Of a stretch of 47,642 bases of DNA, positions 19,955 through 29,125 are shown one piece after another. Made by a program: the position numbers and the translations under genes. How positions within the stretch are numbered: position 1 is the first letter of the stretch; every line of letters starts with the position of its first letter. The stretch spans positions 1 through 47,642 of the forward strand of contig JAPYON010000005.1 of assembly GCA_029938175.1 (NCBI GenBank), in the 5' to 3' direction. This stretch comes from Paracoccaceae bacterium (GTDB lineage Bacteria; Pseudomonadota; Alphaproteobacteria; Rhodobacterales; Rhodobacteraceae). Below the pieces are notes generated by a model. That model did not search any database. It was not told the DNA's origin and worked only from the letters and a program-made list of their open reading frames with translations.

Positions 19955-20008
19955 CGTGCCAAAATTCGAACAAACTGCTGCCCACTTGATATATCAATTC
20001 TATGCTGA

Positions 20009-20315
20009 AATCAGCGTGCTACGGTCCACTCCATGAAACATCTGTCAGGACAGGAGTTTTTGACCGTTAACGGAATTCAAACGCTGTCGCGAACCTATCT
20101 CAACTTGCTGCCCGACCTGAACGATTTGCAAGCGGCTGGTGTATCGGAATTCCGACTGGCACCACACACAGGATATGGTCGCGGTGGCACGGATATTCCG
20201 CGACGCGCTCGACGAGAAAACCTCGATCACAGAGGCACAAACCTGCTTGGAAGCCATGCAATTCCCTGCCGTTTTCTCGAACGGTTTTTGGCATGGTCAG
20301 CCGGGGCATAGTTAG
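20009..20315 (+). pseudogene. Relic of the C-terminal part of a peptidase U32 protein (UbiV-like)
   Basis: The frame reads ATVHSMKHLSGQEFLTVNG, IQTLSRTYLNLLPDL and AAGVSEFRLAPHT. It then shifts and continues in another frame as QDMVAVARIFRDALDE, EAMQFPAVFSNGFWHGQPGH and a TAG at 20313-20315. This fits the last 100 or so residues of UbiV, a U32-family partner in oxygen-independent ubiquinone hydroxylation. The break lies in a CA-dinucleotide run at about 20160-20172; restoring one CA unit joins the frames, so slippage is the likely cause. The first two thirds of the gene and its usual neighbours ubiU and ubiT are not in this window. Confidence 0.75.
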
Positions 20316-20337
20316 GTGCAGTAGTTCAAACTGCACC
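20315..20337. terminator. Hairpin downstream of ileS
   Basis: GGTGCAGT (20315-20322) and ACTGCACC (20330-20337) form an 8-bp stem with a 7-nt loop between the ileS stop and the UbiV relic. No U-run follows on either strand, so termination is uncertain. Confidence 0.4.
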
Positions 20338-20352
20338 CGTCGAGATCACGCG

Positions 20353-23238
20353 TTAGTTCAACGCCTCGTCACATCGCCCGCAAACACCTTCGTGATCGTG
20401 CTTTCCCACGTCTGGCAGAACCTTCCAGCAGCGAAGACATTTCTCGCCGTCGGCTTTTTCAAATTCGACACCAACGCCCGCAACTTCCGGCAAACGGAAT
20501 GCGCGGTCCGGCAATGGGTCGCTGCTCAGCGATACGTCCGATGTGATGCAGACATCAGCAAAATCCACGCTTTTCACAATCGCCAACATCTCCGTATCAC
20601 GGATATGCACGGTTGGCGCGGCCTCAAGTGAGGCACCAATAACCTTGGCCGTCCGCTCGATTTCAATCGCGCCGGTTACAACACGACGAACCTGCCGAAC
20701 AACTTCCCATTTCTCCGCCAGCGCATCATCACGCCACGCGACGGGCGTTTCAGGAAAGTCCAGAATATGCACGGAACTCTCGGCCCCCGGGAAACGTTGC
20801 AGCCACACATCTTCCATCGTGAAGGTCAGCATCGGGGCAAGCCATGTCGTCAAACGGTGGAAAAGAATATCGAGTACGGTGCGCGCAGCGCGCCGTTCAA
20901 TCGAGTTCCCGTCGCAGTACAAAACATCCTTGCGAACGTCGAAATAGAAGCTGCTCAGATCAACTGTACAGAACTGGAACAGCTTCTGGAAAACCCCTTG
21001 TAAATCGTAAGAGTCATAGCCATCACGCACCACTTCGTCCAGCTCGCTAAGGCGATGCAGAACCCAGCGTTCAAGTTCGGGCATCTCGGCCACGTCGATC
21101 GTGTCGGCCTCGCTAAACCTGTTCAGATTGCCCAGAATGAACCGCATGGAATTCCGCAGACGGCGGTAACTATCCGCCACGCCTTTAAGAATTTCGTCAC
21201 CGATCCGCTGGTCATTCGTGTAATCCACCTGCGCCACCCACAGACGCAGAATATCTGCGCCGTACTGGCGGATAACCTGCTCTGGCGCGATGGTATTGCC
21301 GATGGATTTGGACATCTTCATACCCTTCGCATCCAGTGTAAATCCAGCCGTAATCACGCCGCGATAAGGCGCACAACCCTTGGTGCCGACCGATTGCAAC
21401 AACGACGAATGGAACCACCCACGATGCTGGTCGGTCCCCTCTAGATACACATCTGCGATCCCGTCGGGCGAACCGTCTTCGCGGTCCCGAATAACAAATG
21501 CATGGGTCGAGCCACTGTCGAACCACACGTCAAGAATATCGCTAACCAGCTCCCACTGATCCGCGTCCGGTACGCCTTCAAGGAAACGCTCCTGCGCTCG
21601 GTCAGCAAACCACGCATCGGCACCTTCGACGCGGAACGCCGCAGCGATACGGGCATTCACAGCCTCGTCGCGCAGGATTTCAACGGTGCCGTCGCCATTA
21701 TGTTTAATGAAACAAGACAGCGGCACACCCCATGCACGTTGCCGAGACATCACCCAGTCGGGGCGGTTCTCGATCATCGAATACAGGCGGTTGCGGCCGC
21801 TTTTCGGCGTCCAGTTAACATTGTCGATCTCGGTCAAAGCACGCTGGCGTATGGTCTTGCCGTGCGTGTCCATGCCGTCGTTCAGTTCTTTATCAATCGC
21901 AACAAACCACTGCGGCGTGTTGCGGAAAATGATCGGGGCCTTCGATCTCCACGAGTGCGGATAGCTGTGCTTAACCCGCCCCCGCGCGATCAGGGCGTTT
22001 GCCTCGACCAACTTGGCGATCACGGCGGTGTTGGCTTTTCCTTCCTTGCCCTTGCGGTTAAACACCTCAAGGCCCGCGAAGAACGGTACGAATTCCTCAA
22101 ACGCGGAATCCTCGTTGACGTTGTGGGTCATACGGTCGGTCCATCCACGCTTGGTGAAGGCTTCGTAATCGTCTGCACCGTGCGACGGAGCCGTATGCAC
22201 AAAACCCGTGCCCGCATCGTCAGTAACGTGGTCCCCGTCGATCATTGGGACGCCCTCGGGGTAATCCCAGAACTTATCCAAGTCGGCAAACGGGTGCTTG
22301 CACATCAGGCCGCCCAACTCGTCACCACTTACATCGCGAACACGCTTAAACTTGATGACGCGCGATTTCTCCAACGCGTCGGCGGCAAGATCATCGGCAA
22401 AAACGAACTTATCGCCCGCAGCAGTCCAGCTTTCTTCTTCAGTCTCTTCAACCTCGAACAGCGCATAAGCGATTTTCGGATTATACGCGACCGCCTTGTT
22501 CGAAGGGATCGTCCACGGAGTCGTCGTCCAGATGACAACGCTCGCCCCGTCCAGATCGCCCGTTGCATTGGCAAACGGAAACTTAACCCAGATCGTGTGG
22601 CTCTGATGATCGTGATACTCGATCTCCGCCTCAGCCAGCGCGGTTTTCTCGACCGGAGACCACATCACCGGCTTCGATCCACGGTAAAGCGAGCCATTCA
22701 TCACGAACTTCATGAATTCTTCGGCAATCACTGCCTCGGATTCAAAATCCATTGTCAGGTAGGGTTTGTCCCATTTGCCCTGCACGCCCAGCCGTTTGAA
22801 CTCTTCGCGCTGTACATCCACCCAACCTTGGGCGAACTTGCGGCACTCGCCGCGCAGCTCGTTGATCGGCACGTCGTCCTTGTTCTTCCCCTTGGCGCGG
22901 TATTGCTCCTCGATCTTCCATTCGATTGGCAGGCCGTGACAATCCCAACCGGGAACATACCGTGCGTCTTTGCCCATCATCTGCTGGCTACGCACAACCA
23001 TATCTTTCAGGATTTTGTTCAGCGCATGGCCAATATGCAGATTCCCATTCGCATAAGGGGGACCATCGTGCAGGATGAATGTCTCGCGGCCTTCCTTGGC
23101 ACGCAGCTTTTCATAAAGGTCCATATCGGCCCATTTTTCCAACCATTCAGGCTCGCGTTTCGGCAGGCCGGCTCGCATCGGAAAATCGGTTTTCGGCAGA
23201 TTCAGGGTTGATTTATAATCGGGTGTTTCGGCGCACAT
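20353..23238 (-). CDS. ileS: Isoleucyl-tRNA synthetase
   Basis: Charges tRNA-Ile; class I aminoacyl-tRNA synthetase of 961 residues. HIGH is at 68-71 and KMSKS appears as [10 protein letters not shown] in the second half. The CP1 editing domain lies between them with the [11 protein letters not shown] stretch. The C-terminal zinc finger is CLRCWK...CGRCDEALN. All signature parts are present and the frame is intact. The start ATG is at the 23238 end. It stands alone on the minus strand; the opposite strand has a 569-codon open frame that is only its shadow. Confidence 0.97.
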   Translation of the reverse strand: MCAETPDYKSTLNLPKTDFPMRAGLPKREPEWLEKWADMDLYEKLRAKEGRETFILHDGPPYANGNLHIGHALNKILKDMVVRSQQMMGKDARYVPGWDCHGLPIEWKIEEQYRAKGKNKDDVPINELRGECRKFAQGWVDVQREEFKRLGVQGKWDKPYLTMDFESEAVIAEEFMKFVMNGSLYRGSKPVMWSPVEKTALAEAEIEYHDHQSHTIWVKFPFANATGDLDGASVVIWTTTPWTIPSNKAVAYNPKIAYALFEVEETEEESWTAAGDKFVFADDLAADALEKSRVIKFKRVRDVSGDELGGLMCKHPFADLDKFWDYPEGVPMIDGDHVTDDAGTGFVHTAPSHGADDYEAFTKRGWTDRMTHNVNEDSAFEEFVPFFAGLEVFNRKGKEGKANTAVIAKLVEANALIARGRVKHSYPHSWRSKAPIIFRNTPQWFVAIDKELNDGMDTHGKTIRQRALTEIDNVNWTPKSGRNRLYSMIENRPDWVMSRQRAWGVPLSCFIKHNGDGTVEILRDEAVNARIAAAFRVEGADAWFADRAQERFLEGVPDADQWELVSDILDVWFDSGSTHAFVIRDREDGSPDGIADVYLEGTDQHRGWFHSSLLQSVGTKGCAPYRGVITAGFTLDAKGMKMSKSIGNTIAPEQVIRQYGADILRLWVAQVDYTNDQRIGDEILKGVADSYRRLRNSMRFILGNLNRFSEADTIDVAEMPELERWVLHRLSELDEVVRDGYDSYDLQGVFQKLFQFCTVDLSSFYFDVRKDVLYCDGNSIERRAARTVLDILFHRLTTWLAPMLTFTMEDVWLQRFPGAESSVHILDFPETPVAWRDDALAEKWEVVRQVRRVVTGAIEIERTAKVIGASLEAAPTVHIRDTEMLAIVKSVDFADVCITSDVSLSSDPLPDRAFRLPEVAGVGVEFEKADGEKCLRCWKVLPDVGKHDHEGVCGRCDEALN

Positions 23239-23290
23239 TTTGCAGCTCCGTAATCAAGAAAAATTCTGGGGTGGGGTAGCGCGGAGTTTC

Positions 23291-23341
23291 CATACGCCTG
23301 TGACCGGCGTCTCTCAGAGAGCCGGGGTGCTAATTCGTATG
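23291..23341 (+). ncRNA. Candidate structured RNA element in the ileS / small-protein divergent region
   Basis: CATACG (23291-23296) pairs with CGTATG (23336-23341). Inside, CCGGC (23304-23308) pairs with GCCGG (23321-23325) and is extended by TCT/AGA around a CTCAG loop. The internal-loop sequences are CCTGTGA and GGTGCTAATT. The stacked-stem layout resembles a small leader motif, but I cannot match it to a known riboswitch. It could act in the plus strand (small protein and globin) or the minus strand (ileS leader). Confidence 0.35.
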
Positions 23342-23461
23342 ATAATCGCAAACATTTTCCACATAATCGACGGTATACGCGCAAGCCCGCCTGCGGTCCA
23401 GCGTCGAATTGCGGTGCCCTGCGCAACGTGCTAGCAACGCCCAATCGAAAAGGAATACTCG

Positions 23462-23629
23462 ATGAAATACCTCGATATGCTCCGCCGCGCATTCTTTTGG
23501 CCCGGCACCTTGCTAACCAAAAAATTGGGTATCGATCCTGAAAGCGAATTTGGTTTACTGCGTTCACTATTCAATAGTTTGGTTTGGACAGCTGTCGGCC
23601 TTGGAATCCTGTTTATGTTCGTCTTTTGA
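23462..23629 (+). CDS. Small membrane protein upstream of globin
   Basis: A 55-residue protein with an AAAGGA site 7 bp before the ATG. It starts MKYLDMLRRAFFWPGTLLTK, has a short charged middle (KKLGIDPESE), and ends in a single membrane segment (about 38-55) rich in Val, Leu and Phe. I do not recognise a named family. Its TGA overlaps the globin TTG start (TTGA), so the two are coupled and may work together. The intact frame, good ribosome-binding site and coupling support a real gene in spite of its size. Confidence 0.7.
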   Translation: MKYLDMLRRAFFWPGTLLTKKLGIDPESEFGLLRSLFNSLVWTAVGLGILFMFVF

Positions 23630-24045
23630 GCGCGCTGCCGCCACGGTTCCCCATTACCCCTGAACAAATCGACACCGTCGTAACCGAATTTTACGCCCGC
23701 GTACGCGAAGACGAGACCCTCGGGCCGGTGTTCTTCGAAAGCCTGCCACCGCTGCCCAAAACGTGGATGGTCCACGAGGAAAAGATCGCCGCCTTCTGGC
23801 GTAACGCGATCCTGTTTGAACGCTCTTATGACGGTAATCCGCAAAAGGTTCACAGCGAACGCGATGCGGTAGAGGCAGAACATTTCGCCGTCTGGCTAGA
23901 TCTGTTCGACGTAGTCCTTAAGGAAAAGTTACACCCAGAACAGGCCGCCGCATGGTCCGACCTTGCCCACCGCATTGGTCGCGGATTGAAGATGGGCGTC
24001 GTGCAATCGCGTGCAAAATATGGCGACGTACCGGATTTAGGCTAG
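23626..24045 (+). CDS. Group III truncated hemoglobin
   Basis: A 139-residue single-domain globin. PPRFPITPEQIDTVVTEFYA begins helix A/B, the PVFF and IAAFWRNAILFERSYDGNP stretch marks the group III pattern, and the proximal His lies in LAHRIGRGLKMG near the C-terminus. Such proteins bind oxygen or NO; the physiological role of group III is poorly known. The frame is open upstream, but the family start matches a TTG that overlaps the small-protein stop. Next to it on the minus strand is a dead ycjX-like start. Confidence 0.88.
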   Translation: MSALPPRFPITPEQIDTVVTEFYARVREDETLGPVFFESLPPLPKTWMVHEEKIAAFWRNAILFERSYDGNPQKVHSERDAVEAEHFAVWLDLFDVVLKEKLHPEQAAAWSDLAHRIGRGLKMGVVQSRAKYGDVPDLG

Positions 24046-24201
24046 GTAACGGGGGTCACATCCTCGCCCTTCGCCTCGTTCTTTTGCAAAATCCGGTTGA
24101 CCCACGCCAATGCGGATCACCGGTTCAAACATCTCTGAAATGCTGTCAGATGCATCCTCGACCGCACGTGCAACCGCGTCGGTAATATTGCCAATTGCCA
24201 T
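24042..24201 (-). pseudogene. Relic: YcjX-type (DUF463) start joined to the end of another gene
   Basis: An ATG at 24201 with an AAAGG site begins AIGNITDAVARAVEDASDS and ISEMFEPVIRIGV, the N-terminus of YcjX-like P-loop proteins. The expected GKT nucleotide-binding loop should follow at once but is absent. A neighbouring frame across the junction reads ALAWVNRILQKNEAKGEDV to a TAG at 24042, which looks like the last codons of a different gene that I cannot name. A deletion removing almost all of ycjX and at least part of its neighbour explains this. The open frame of 54 codons is unlikely to be functional. Confidence 0.6.
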
Positions 24202-24299
24202 AGACGGCCTTTCGAAATTCTTTATCTTTTTCATATAGTAGCAGTTTGCCCAATTACACGGTCACTTGGCAAACGCTGATTTTCAGGTTAGGCGGGGGC

Positions 24300-25067
24300 A
24301 TGCCCAGATATGCCCTTAAAATCGAATATGACGGCCTGCCTTTTTTCGGCTGGCAAAAGCAGCCCAACGTGCCGTCGGTTCAAGGCTGTATCGAGGCAGC
24401 GTTGCGGGTTCTTGAACCCGAAAACGAGGGCATTCAGGGTGCCGGTCGCACCGACACCGGCGTACACGCAACTGGTCAGGTCGCGCATGTGGATATGGCG
24501 CAGGAATGGGACCCGTTTCGCCTGTCACAAGCCGTAAACTTCCACATGAAACCGCTACCTGTGGCGATTGTCACTGCGGCCCGCGTTGACAATGATTTCC
24601 ACGCACGGTTCTCGGCGGTTGAGCGTCAATATATGTTTCGCATGGTCCAACGCCGCGCACCGATGACGTTTGACAAAGGGTCCGTCTGGCGCGTTAACCA
24701 TCCCATTGATCCGGTCGCGATGCAGAAAGGGGCGGATTATCTGTTGGGCAAGCGTGATTTCACCACTTTCCGCTCCTCCATTTGCCAAGGGTTGACGCCG
24801 GTTAAGACATTGGACGAACTACGCATCGAGACGCTGGGATACCTCGGTGGTCTTGAATACCGCTTCCACGTCCGTGCTCGCAGCTTTTTGCACAATCAGG
24901 TCCGCAGCTTTGTAGGTACGCTGGAGCGCGTTGGCGCAGGCGCTTGGGCGCCCGAACGCGTCAAGCACGCGCTGGAATCCATGGACCGAGCCGAGTGTGG
25001 CCCCGTTTGCCCCCCTCATGGCCTGTATTTGGCGCAAGTCACTTATCCCGAAGACCCTTTCGCCTAA
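24300..25067 (+). CDS. truA: tRNA pseudouridine(38-40) synthase
   Basis: Converts uridines 38-40 of the anticodon stem to pseudouridine. The 255-residue protein has YALKIEYDG at the start and the catalytic D52 in [11 protein letters not shown]. Family motifs NDFHARFSA and [15 protein letters not shown] follow. The frame is open from 24246, but the family N-terminus and an AGGCGGGG site place the start at the ATG at 24300. Its TAA overlaps the end of the RTX relic on the opposite strand by 2 bp. Confidence 0.95.
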   Translation: MPRYALKIEYDGLPFFGWQKQPNVPSVQGCIEAALRVLEPENEGIQGAGRTDTGVHATGQVAHVDMAQEWDPFRLSQAVNFHMKPLPVAIVTAARVDNDFHARFSAVERQYMFRMVQRRAPMTFDKGSVWRVNHPIDPVAMQKGADYLLGKRDFTTFRSSICQGLTPVKTLDELRIETLGYLGGLEYRFHVRARSFLHNQVRSFVGTLERVGAGAWAPERVKHALESMDRAECGPVCPPHGLYLAQVTYPEDPFA

Positions 25068-25572
25068 CCGAAAATAAAGTCCTCCTGTGTGAACATTTCG
25101 AAAGTTTACGGAGCGCTATCAACACTGGTGATTACAACCTATTCGCTCGCGCAAAACAGCTTAGCCCCGTTACTGGTCGGGATCACGTCGTTCTCGCTGT
25201 ATTGGTACAACATCGGTACATCGTGCAGGTCGATCAGGCCCATCCAGATTTCGAAATCCATGATATAATCTTTTCGACCATCGGCAATAAACTCGAACAC
25301 ATCCGCGCCCTCGCCTCCACAAATAAAGTCGTTTCCGCGCCCATCAACAAGGCGGTCATCGCCGCCCATCCCGCGCAACTCGTCACTGCGTCCATGCCCG
25401 TAGATTGTGTCGTTGCCGGATCCACAACATTCAACAAATCCTGATAACTCAAGGCCGAAACCTTCATCCGGACCAATACCTGCCCGCGCGGAGGCTTAGG
25501 CACATCGCAATCATTCAAAGATAAAGCATCAATACCGGAGGCGACAATCTCATAAGTTTTCTCTCTTGCCAA
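25064..25572 (-). pseudogene. Chimeric relic: MDR oxidoreductase start fused to RTX protein end
   Basis: The first part reads KTYEIVASGIDALSLND and VPKPPRGQVLVRMKVSALSY, the N-terminus of a zinc-independent quinone-oxidoreductase (MDR) protein; its expected ATG is not found. At about 25430 the reading changes frame to GSGNDTIYGHGRSDELRG, DDRLVDGRGNDFICGGEGAD and FEFIADG, a calcium-binding RTX repeat end. A TAG follows at 25139, and further remnants VITSVDSAP, a TAA and [13 protein letters not shown] reach a TAG at 25064. So two unrelated genes were joined by deletion and both then decayed. Confidence 0.65.
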
Positions 25573-25602
25573 ATACTCAGCTGCGCAACGGAAAACGGTA
25601 AA

Positions 25603-26700
25603 TCAGGTGTTGAACAGGAAATGCATCACGTCGCCATCTTTGACAACATATGTCTTCCCTTCCGACCGCATTTTTCCTGCTTCCTTCGCGCCTTGCTCTC
25701 CATTGAGCGCGATGAAATCATCATAAGCAATGGTTTCCGCACGAATAAACCCGCGCTCAAAGTCACCATGGATCACACCAGCTGCCTGCGGGGCCAAAGT
25801 GCCTGCGTGAATAGTCCACGCACGCGCCTCTTTCGGACCAACGGTAAAATATGTCTGAAGATGCAACAAGCCGTACCCCGCCTTGATAAGGCGATCCAAA
25901 CCAGCCTCGTGCAGGCCGATTTCCTCAAGGAACATCGCAGCTTCGTCGGCTTCAAGCTGGCTGATTTCTTCTTCAATCGCTGCCGAGATCACAACGGATG
26001 CCGCGCCTTGTTCTTCGGCCATTTTGGCTACGGCAGCGGAATGGGTGTTACCTTCGGCAGCATTCTCTTCTTCAACGTTGCACACAAACAGAACCGCCTT
26101 GGCGGTCAACAGTTGCAGCATGTCCCATGTTTTTCGATCTTCCGCGTCAATTTCCACCGTCCGCGCGGGCTTACCATTTTCCAGCACCGCTTTGGCCAGA
26201 TTGAGCAACCGTTCCTGATCCACCGCTTCTTTGTCACCACCGCGCACCTTGCGCACAATGTTAACCATACGTTTTTCGATGCTTTCAAGGTCGGCCAGCA
26301 TCAATTCGGTCTCGATAGTTTCCGCATCCTCTACCGGGTTCACACGGCCATCCACATGAGTGACATCGTCGTCTTCAAAACAGCGCAGAACATGCGCAAT
26401 CGCGTCGCACTCGCGGATGGTCGCGAGGAACTTGTTCCCCAAGCCTTCGCCTTTGGACGCGCCCTTAACCAAGCCTGCAATATCCACAAATGTCATCTGA
26501 GCAGGCAAAATCTTCTTAGAGCTTGCGATCTCTGCCAACTTGTCGAGACGCACATCAGGCACAGCAACAACGCCAGTATTCGGTTCAATGGTACAGAACG
26601 GAAAATTAGCCGCCTGCGCCGCTGCCGTTTTGGTCAATGCGTTAAAGAGTGTCGATTTACCCACGTTTGGCATGCCCACGATACCGGTTTTAAAGCCCAT
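25603..26700 (-). CDS. ychF: Redox-regulated ATPase/GTPase YchF (Obg family)
   Basis: A 365-residue P-loop protein. G1 is GMPNVGKST (9-17), the switch II region is [17 protein letters not shown], and the C-terminal TGS-like domain contains [33 protein letters not shown]. YchF binds ribosomes and hydrolyses ATP in preference to GTP. It is often near pth in bacteria, and here pth lies 4.4 kb away. The ATG at 26700 is the family start. Confidence 0.95.
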   Translation of the reverse strand: MGFKTGIVGMPNVGKSTLFNALTKTAAAQAANFPFCTIEPNTGVVAVPDVRLDKLAEIASSKKILPAQMTFVDIAGLVKGASKGEGLGNKFLATIRECDAIAHVLRCFEDDDVTHVDGRVNPVEDAETIETELMLADLESIEKRMVNIVRKVRGGDKEAVDQERLLNLAKAVLENGKPARTVEIDAEDRKTWDMLQLLTAKAVLFVCNVEEENAAEGNTHSAAVAKMAEEQGAASVVISAAIEEEISQLEADEAAMFLEEIGLHEAGLDRLIKAGYGLLHLQTYFTVGPKEARAWTIHAGTLAPQAAGVIHGDFERGFIRAETIAYDDFIALNGEQGAKEAGKMRSEGKTYVVKDGDVMHFLFNT

Positions 26701-26821
26701 AACAGCCCTCGTTCAAATAATGCGTTTGCGGGGCTTCTAGGGCGGCGCGACGAAAGGATCAAGGTTATTTGCTGCCGCGCCGAAAATGCACCGCGTTAAA
26801 AAAATATGAGGGGACAGTAAA

Positions 26822-27235
26822 ATGAATTTTAATCTATACCTTATTTTCAATGGCAATTGCGCCGAGGCAATGACGGTTAACGTCGAAATTTTCGGAGGCG
26901 AGATAACCGAAATCCATACATTCGGTAATTCCACACTGGCATCTGGTATGCCCACCGCGATGCATAAATTGATAATGCACGTGTCACTGCGGATCGGCGA
27001 CCGGGTCATCATGGCCTCTGACGACCCTTCTGGGAAATACGAGCCTCCGCGAGGGGCCCACGTGCAAACCCGGTTTCCCAAGTTCGCCGAGGCCCAGCGC
27101 ATTTTTGACCCATTGGCCGAAGGCGGTGAAATCACGATGCCATTCGAAAAAACGTTCTGGACTTCGGGGTTCGGCATGCTTCGCGATCGGTTTGGCATCC
27201 CGTGGATGGTAAATTGTGACGATCGGGTCGACTAA
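26822..27235 (+). CDS. VOC family protein (YjdN/PhnB-like)
   Basis: A 137-residue protein of the glyoxalase-like VOC superfamily, in the group often called 3-demethylubiquinone-9 methyltransferase-like. N-terminal NLYLIFNGNCAEAM, central DRVIMASDDP, and C-terminal FGMLRDRFGIPWMVNC are the typical strands. Substrate unknown. A GAGGGG site precedes the ATG. It is divergent from ychF and followed 69 bp later by trpA. Confidence 0.85.
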   Translation: MNFNLYLIFNGNCAEAMTVNVEIFGGEITEIHTFGNSTLASGMPTAMHKLIMHVSLRIGDRVIMASDDPSGKYEPPRGAHVQTRFPKFAEAQRIFDPLAEGGEITMPFEKTFWTSGFGMLRDRFGIPWMVNCDDRVD

Positions 27236-27304
27236 TTCCCGTTTTTGATTGATTTTCATGGTCTGTTTCGCCTAATCATGCGGACAACAATAAGGGCCGG
27301 TAAA

Positions 27305-28096
27305 ATGACACGTATAGACTCCAAATTCGCAACACTTAAAGCTGAGAAAAAATCCGCCTTCGTTTCGTTTGTCATGGCGGGCGACCCAGACTATGACTCG
27401 TGTCTTAAAATCGTGCGCGGACTTCCGGCGGCGGGTGTTGATGTGATCGAGCTGGGCATGCCTTTCACCGACCCGATGGCCGACGGCATCGCAATCCAAT
27501 TGGCAGGCCAACGCGCGCTGGCGGCGGGCATGACGTTGAACCGCACATTGCAAATGGTCCGCGATTTTCGCGAGGGGGACGACACCACGCCTATTGTGCT
27601 GATGGGGTATTACAATCCGATCTACAACAAAGGCGTCGAGATATTTTTAACCGAGGCCAAGGAGGCCGGCGTTGATGGTTTGATCGTCGTCGACCTTCCG
27701 CCCGAGGAGGACGCCGAATTGTGCGTTCCGGCGATCGCAGCGGGAATCCCGTTTATTCGCCTGACAACGCCGACAACGGACGAAAAACGCCTGCCAACCG
27801 CGCTGCGAAACACTTCGGGCTTTATCTATTACGTTTCGGTTAACGGCACAACGGGTGCAGCCAGCGCTGACTCGGATATCGTTGGTCCGGAGGTTGCCCG
27901 TATCAAAGCAAGTACCGATCTACCCGTTTGCGTCGGCTTCGGGATCAAAACGCCGGAAACAGCGCAGGCGATCGCGGGAATTGCTGACGGCGCCGTTGTT
28001 GGCACGGCGATTGTGAAACAAATCGCAGACGGAAAGCCGGCAAAGGATGTGCTGGCCTTTGTTAATACATTGGCGGATGGGGCACATCGCGCCTAG
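27305..28096 (+). CDS. trpA: Tryptophan synthase alpha subunit
   Basis: Cleaves indole-3-glycerol phosphate to indole and glyceraldehyde 3-phosphate. The 263-residue TIM barrel has the catalytic pair E49 ([11 protein letters not shown]) and D60 (DPMADG), GYYNP, and the phosphate-binding GFGIKTPE region. Start at the ATG at 27305, which fits the family length and has AAGGG upstream; the open frame upstream to 27245 is rejected. trpB is not adjacent, so the trp genes are dispersed in this genome. Confidence 0.95.
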   Translation: MTRIDSKFATLKAEKKSAFVSFVMAGDPDYDSCLKIVRGLPAAGVDVIELGMPFTDPMADGIAIQLAGQRALAAGMTLNRTLQMVRDFREGDDTTPIVLMGYYNPIYNKGVEIFLTEAKEAGVDGLIVVDLPPEEDAELCVPAIAAGIPFIRLTTPTTDEKRLPTALRNTSGFIYYVSVNGTTGAASADSDIVGPEVARIKASTDLPVCVGFGIKTPETAQAIAGIADGAVVGTAIVKQIADGKPAKDVLAFVNTLADGAHRA

Positions 28097-28199
28097 CGCT
28101 TCCAGGCCATCAACATTGATTTATTGACGGTTTTTCAACGATTTTCAATGTGTTGACACGTGTTCTACGCGCTTACCTAACGACAATATGTAACCAGTT

Positions 28200-28310
28200 A
28201 TGTGGCCGCCCGATGTAGACCCCCCTTGGCCCCCATCGCCAGCGCCTTCAATGCGTCTCGACCAGACCGGTACCACTGTCAAAATGCACCTCGATATCAT
28301 CACCCCAACG
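28200..28310 (-). pseudogene. Inverted, degenerate fragment of the alpha-hydroxy-acid dehydrogenase gene
   Basis: Read on the minus strand, about 110 bp align closely to the plus-strand lldD segment at about 30010-30125. Shared blocks include GATATCGAGGTGCATTT, GACAGTGG, AAGGCGCTGGCGATGGGGGC and GTCTACATCGGGCG, with small indels and substitutions between them. The matching protein is DDIEVHFDSG and GVYIGR. The fragment begins at or within the last codons of the HAD gene. It is a leftover of a second, inverted copy of lldD or a homologue. Confidence 0.7.
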
Positions 28311-28935
28311 CGCCGACCTCCTCCAGCTTCGCCTGAAGCCCAGCGTAATCCTGACCATCAAACCAATGCACTTGCCAGCCGCAGGCTTCAGCGGCTTCTA
28401 TGTTGTCAGCTCGGTCATCGATTAGTAAAATCGCGTCCGGCTCGATGGACAGTTCGTCCGAGACCATGTCGAAAAAAACCTCGTCCGGTTTGGCAACGCC
28501 CATAAGACCGGATGCAAATATACGATCCATACGTTCGGCAAAACCAAGATCTTCGGCGATGAACTGGGTGCGCATCGCTTCGTTATTGGTGCCCATCACG
28601 TTGCGAAGGTTTGAGCGCTTAGAGGCCGCCAGCCAACCCATAACCTTATTATCCAGATTGTAATCCGACTGAAACCAGAACTCCAGAATGTTGCGAAGAT
28701 CGCCGTGATATCCAACCGTTCCGGCCCAGTCTGCAACAGCGTCCATCAGATTCATTTCACCAATCAGGATTTCCGAGAACTTGTCAGCGAAGATCATTTC
28801 CGAAAACGTCTCGAAAGAATGGCCGAACTCAGCCTCGAAACCGTCCCCCCAAACGATCCGCCCATCAACCATGTTGCAGTTCAAAACACCGTCAAAATCC
28901 CAGACGATGGTGTCGATAGTACTTGGATTGAACAT
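28300..28935 (-). CDS. HAD-superfamily hydrolase
   Basis: A 211-residue HAD phosphatase-like enzyme. Motif I is WDFDGVL (nucleophile Asp near residue 12), motif II is the GTNN turn, the conserved Lys lies in GVAKPDEVFFD, and motif IV is LLIDDRADNIEAA. This is the layout of epoxide-hydrolase-N/YihX-type HADs. The substrate is unknown. The start at 28935 has GAGGGG ahead, so the longer frame to 29052 is rejected. The last residues EEVGALG run into the inverted lldD fragment, so the native C-terminus may have been replaced. Divergent from lldD. Confidence 0.85.
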   Translation of the reverse strand: MFNPSTIDTIVWDFDGVLNCNMVDGRIVWGDGFEAEFGHSFETFSEMIFADKFSEILIGEMNLMDAVADWAGTVGYHGDLRNILEFWFQSDYNLDNKVMGWLAASKRSNLRNVMGTNNEAMRTQFIAEDLGFAERMDRIFASGLMGVAKPDEVFFDMVSDELSIEPDAILLIDDRADNIEAAEACGWQVHWFDGQDYAGLQAKLEEVGALG

Positions 28936-29082
28936 GGTTTCCCCTCGTGAATTCGCGCTCGAACGCCAACAATATAGATCACCACCATGGCCGCAAGTAT
29001 CTAACATCCTGTTAAAATCCCCCAACCCGCAATTTTTCTTGAAAATGCACATAAATCGCTTTTTTTGATACCAATATGTTGT

Positions 29083-29096
29083 TATTGGTCACAATA
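29083..29096. promoter_or_regulatory. Candidate operator upstream of lldD
   Basis: TATTG-GTCA-CAATA is a perfect inverted repeat 30 bp before the lldD start. Such sites suit GntR-type lactate regulators, but no regulator gene is present in the window. Confidence 0.3.
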
Positions 29097-29125
29097 TTCG
29101 ACCAGTTTCATCTGTGAGCAGGAAT

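Larger units (their letters stand above)
19595..20008. other. Gene-free stretch with possible structured RNA
   Basis: No coding frame of usable length is seen on either strand in these 414 bp. The segment holds a perfect palindrome TGTCAG-CGA-CTGACA (19791-19805), a set of hairpins around 19839-19903, a weak U-tailed hairpin (19918-19954), and the 12-bp palindrome TTGATATATCAA (19986-19997). It precedes the UbiV relic and may contain the lost gene's leader. Confidence 0.5.

Noticed and set aside
19986-19997. TTGATATATCAA as an FNR/FnrL box
   Set aside because: FNR sites have four bases between the TTGAT and ATCAA half-sites; here there are only two, so it is listed as a palindrome only.
21502-23211. 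A 569-codon open frame opposite ileS
   Set aside because: It lies entirely antisense to a complete, motif-rich ileS and its text shows no domain. It is a shadow of codon bias.
25621-26799. A 392-codon frame opposite ychF
   Set aside because: Antisense shadow of a full-length conserved GTPase-family gene.
27305-28096. trpA without trpB as an anomaly
   Set aside because: Dispersed trp genes are ordinary in this bacterial group, and trpB may be anywhere outside the window.
28153-28181. TTGACA at 28153 as a promoter
   Set aside because: No fitting -10 hexamer at 16-18 bp and no gene downstream on that strand.
28200-28505. A 101-codon Pro/Arg-rich plus-strand frame
   Set aside because: Antisense to the HAD gene end and to the inverted lldD fragment; composition is that of a shadow.
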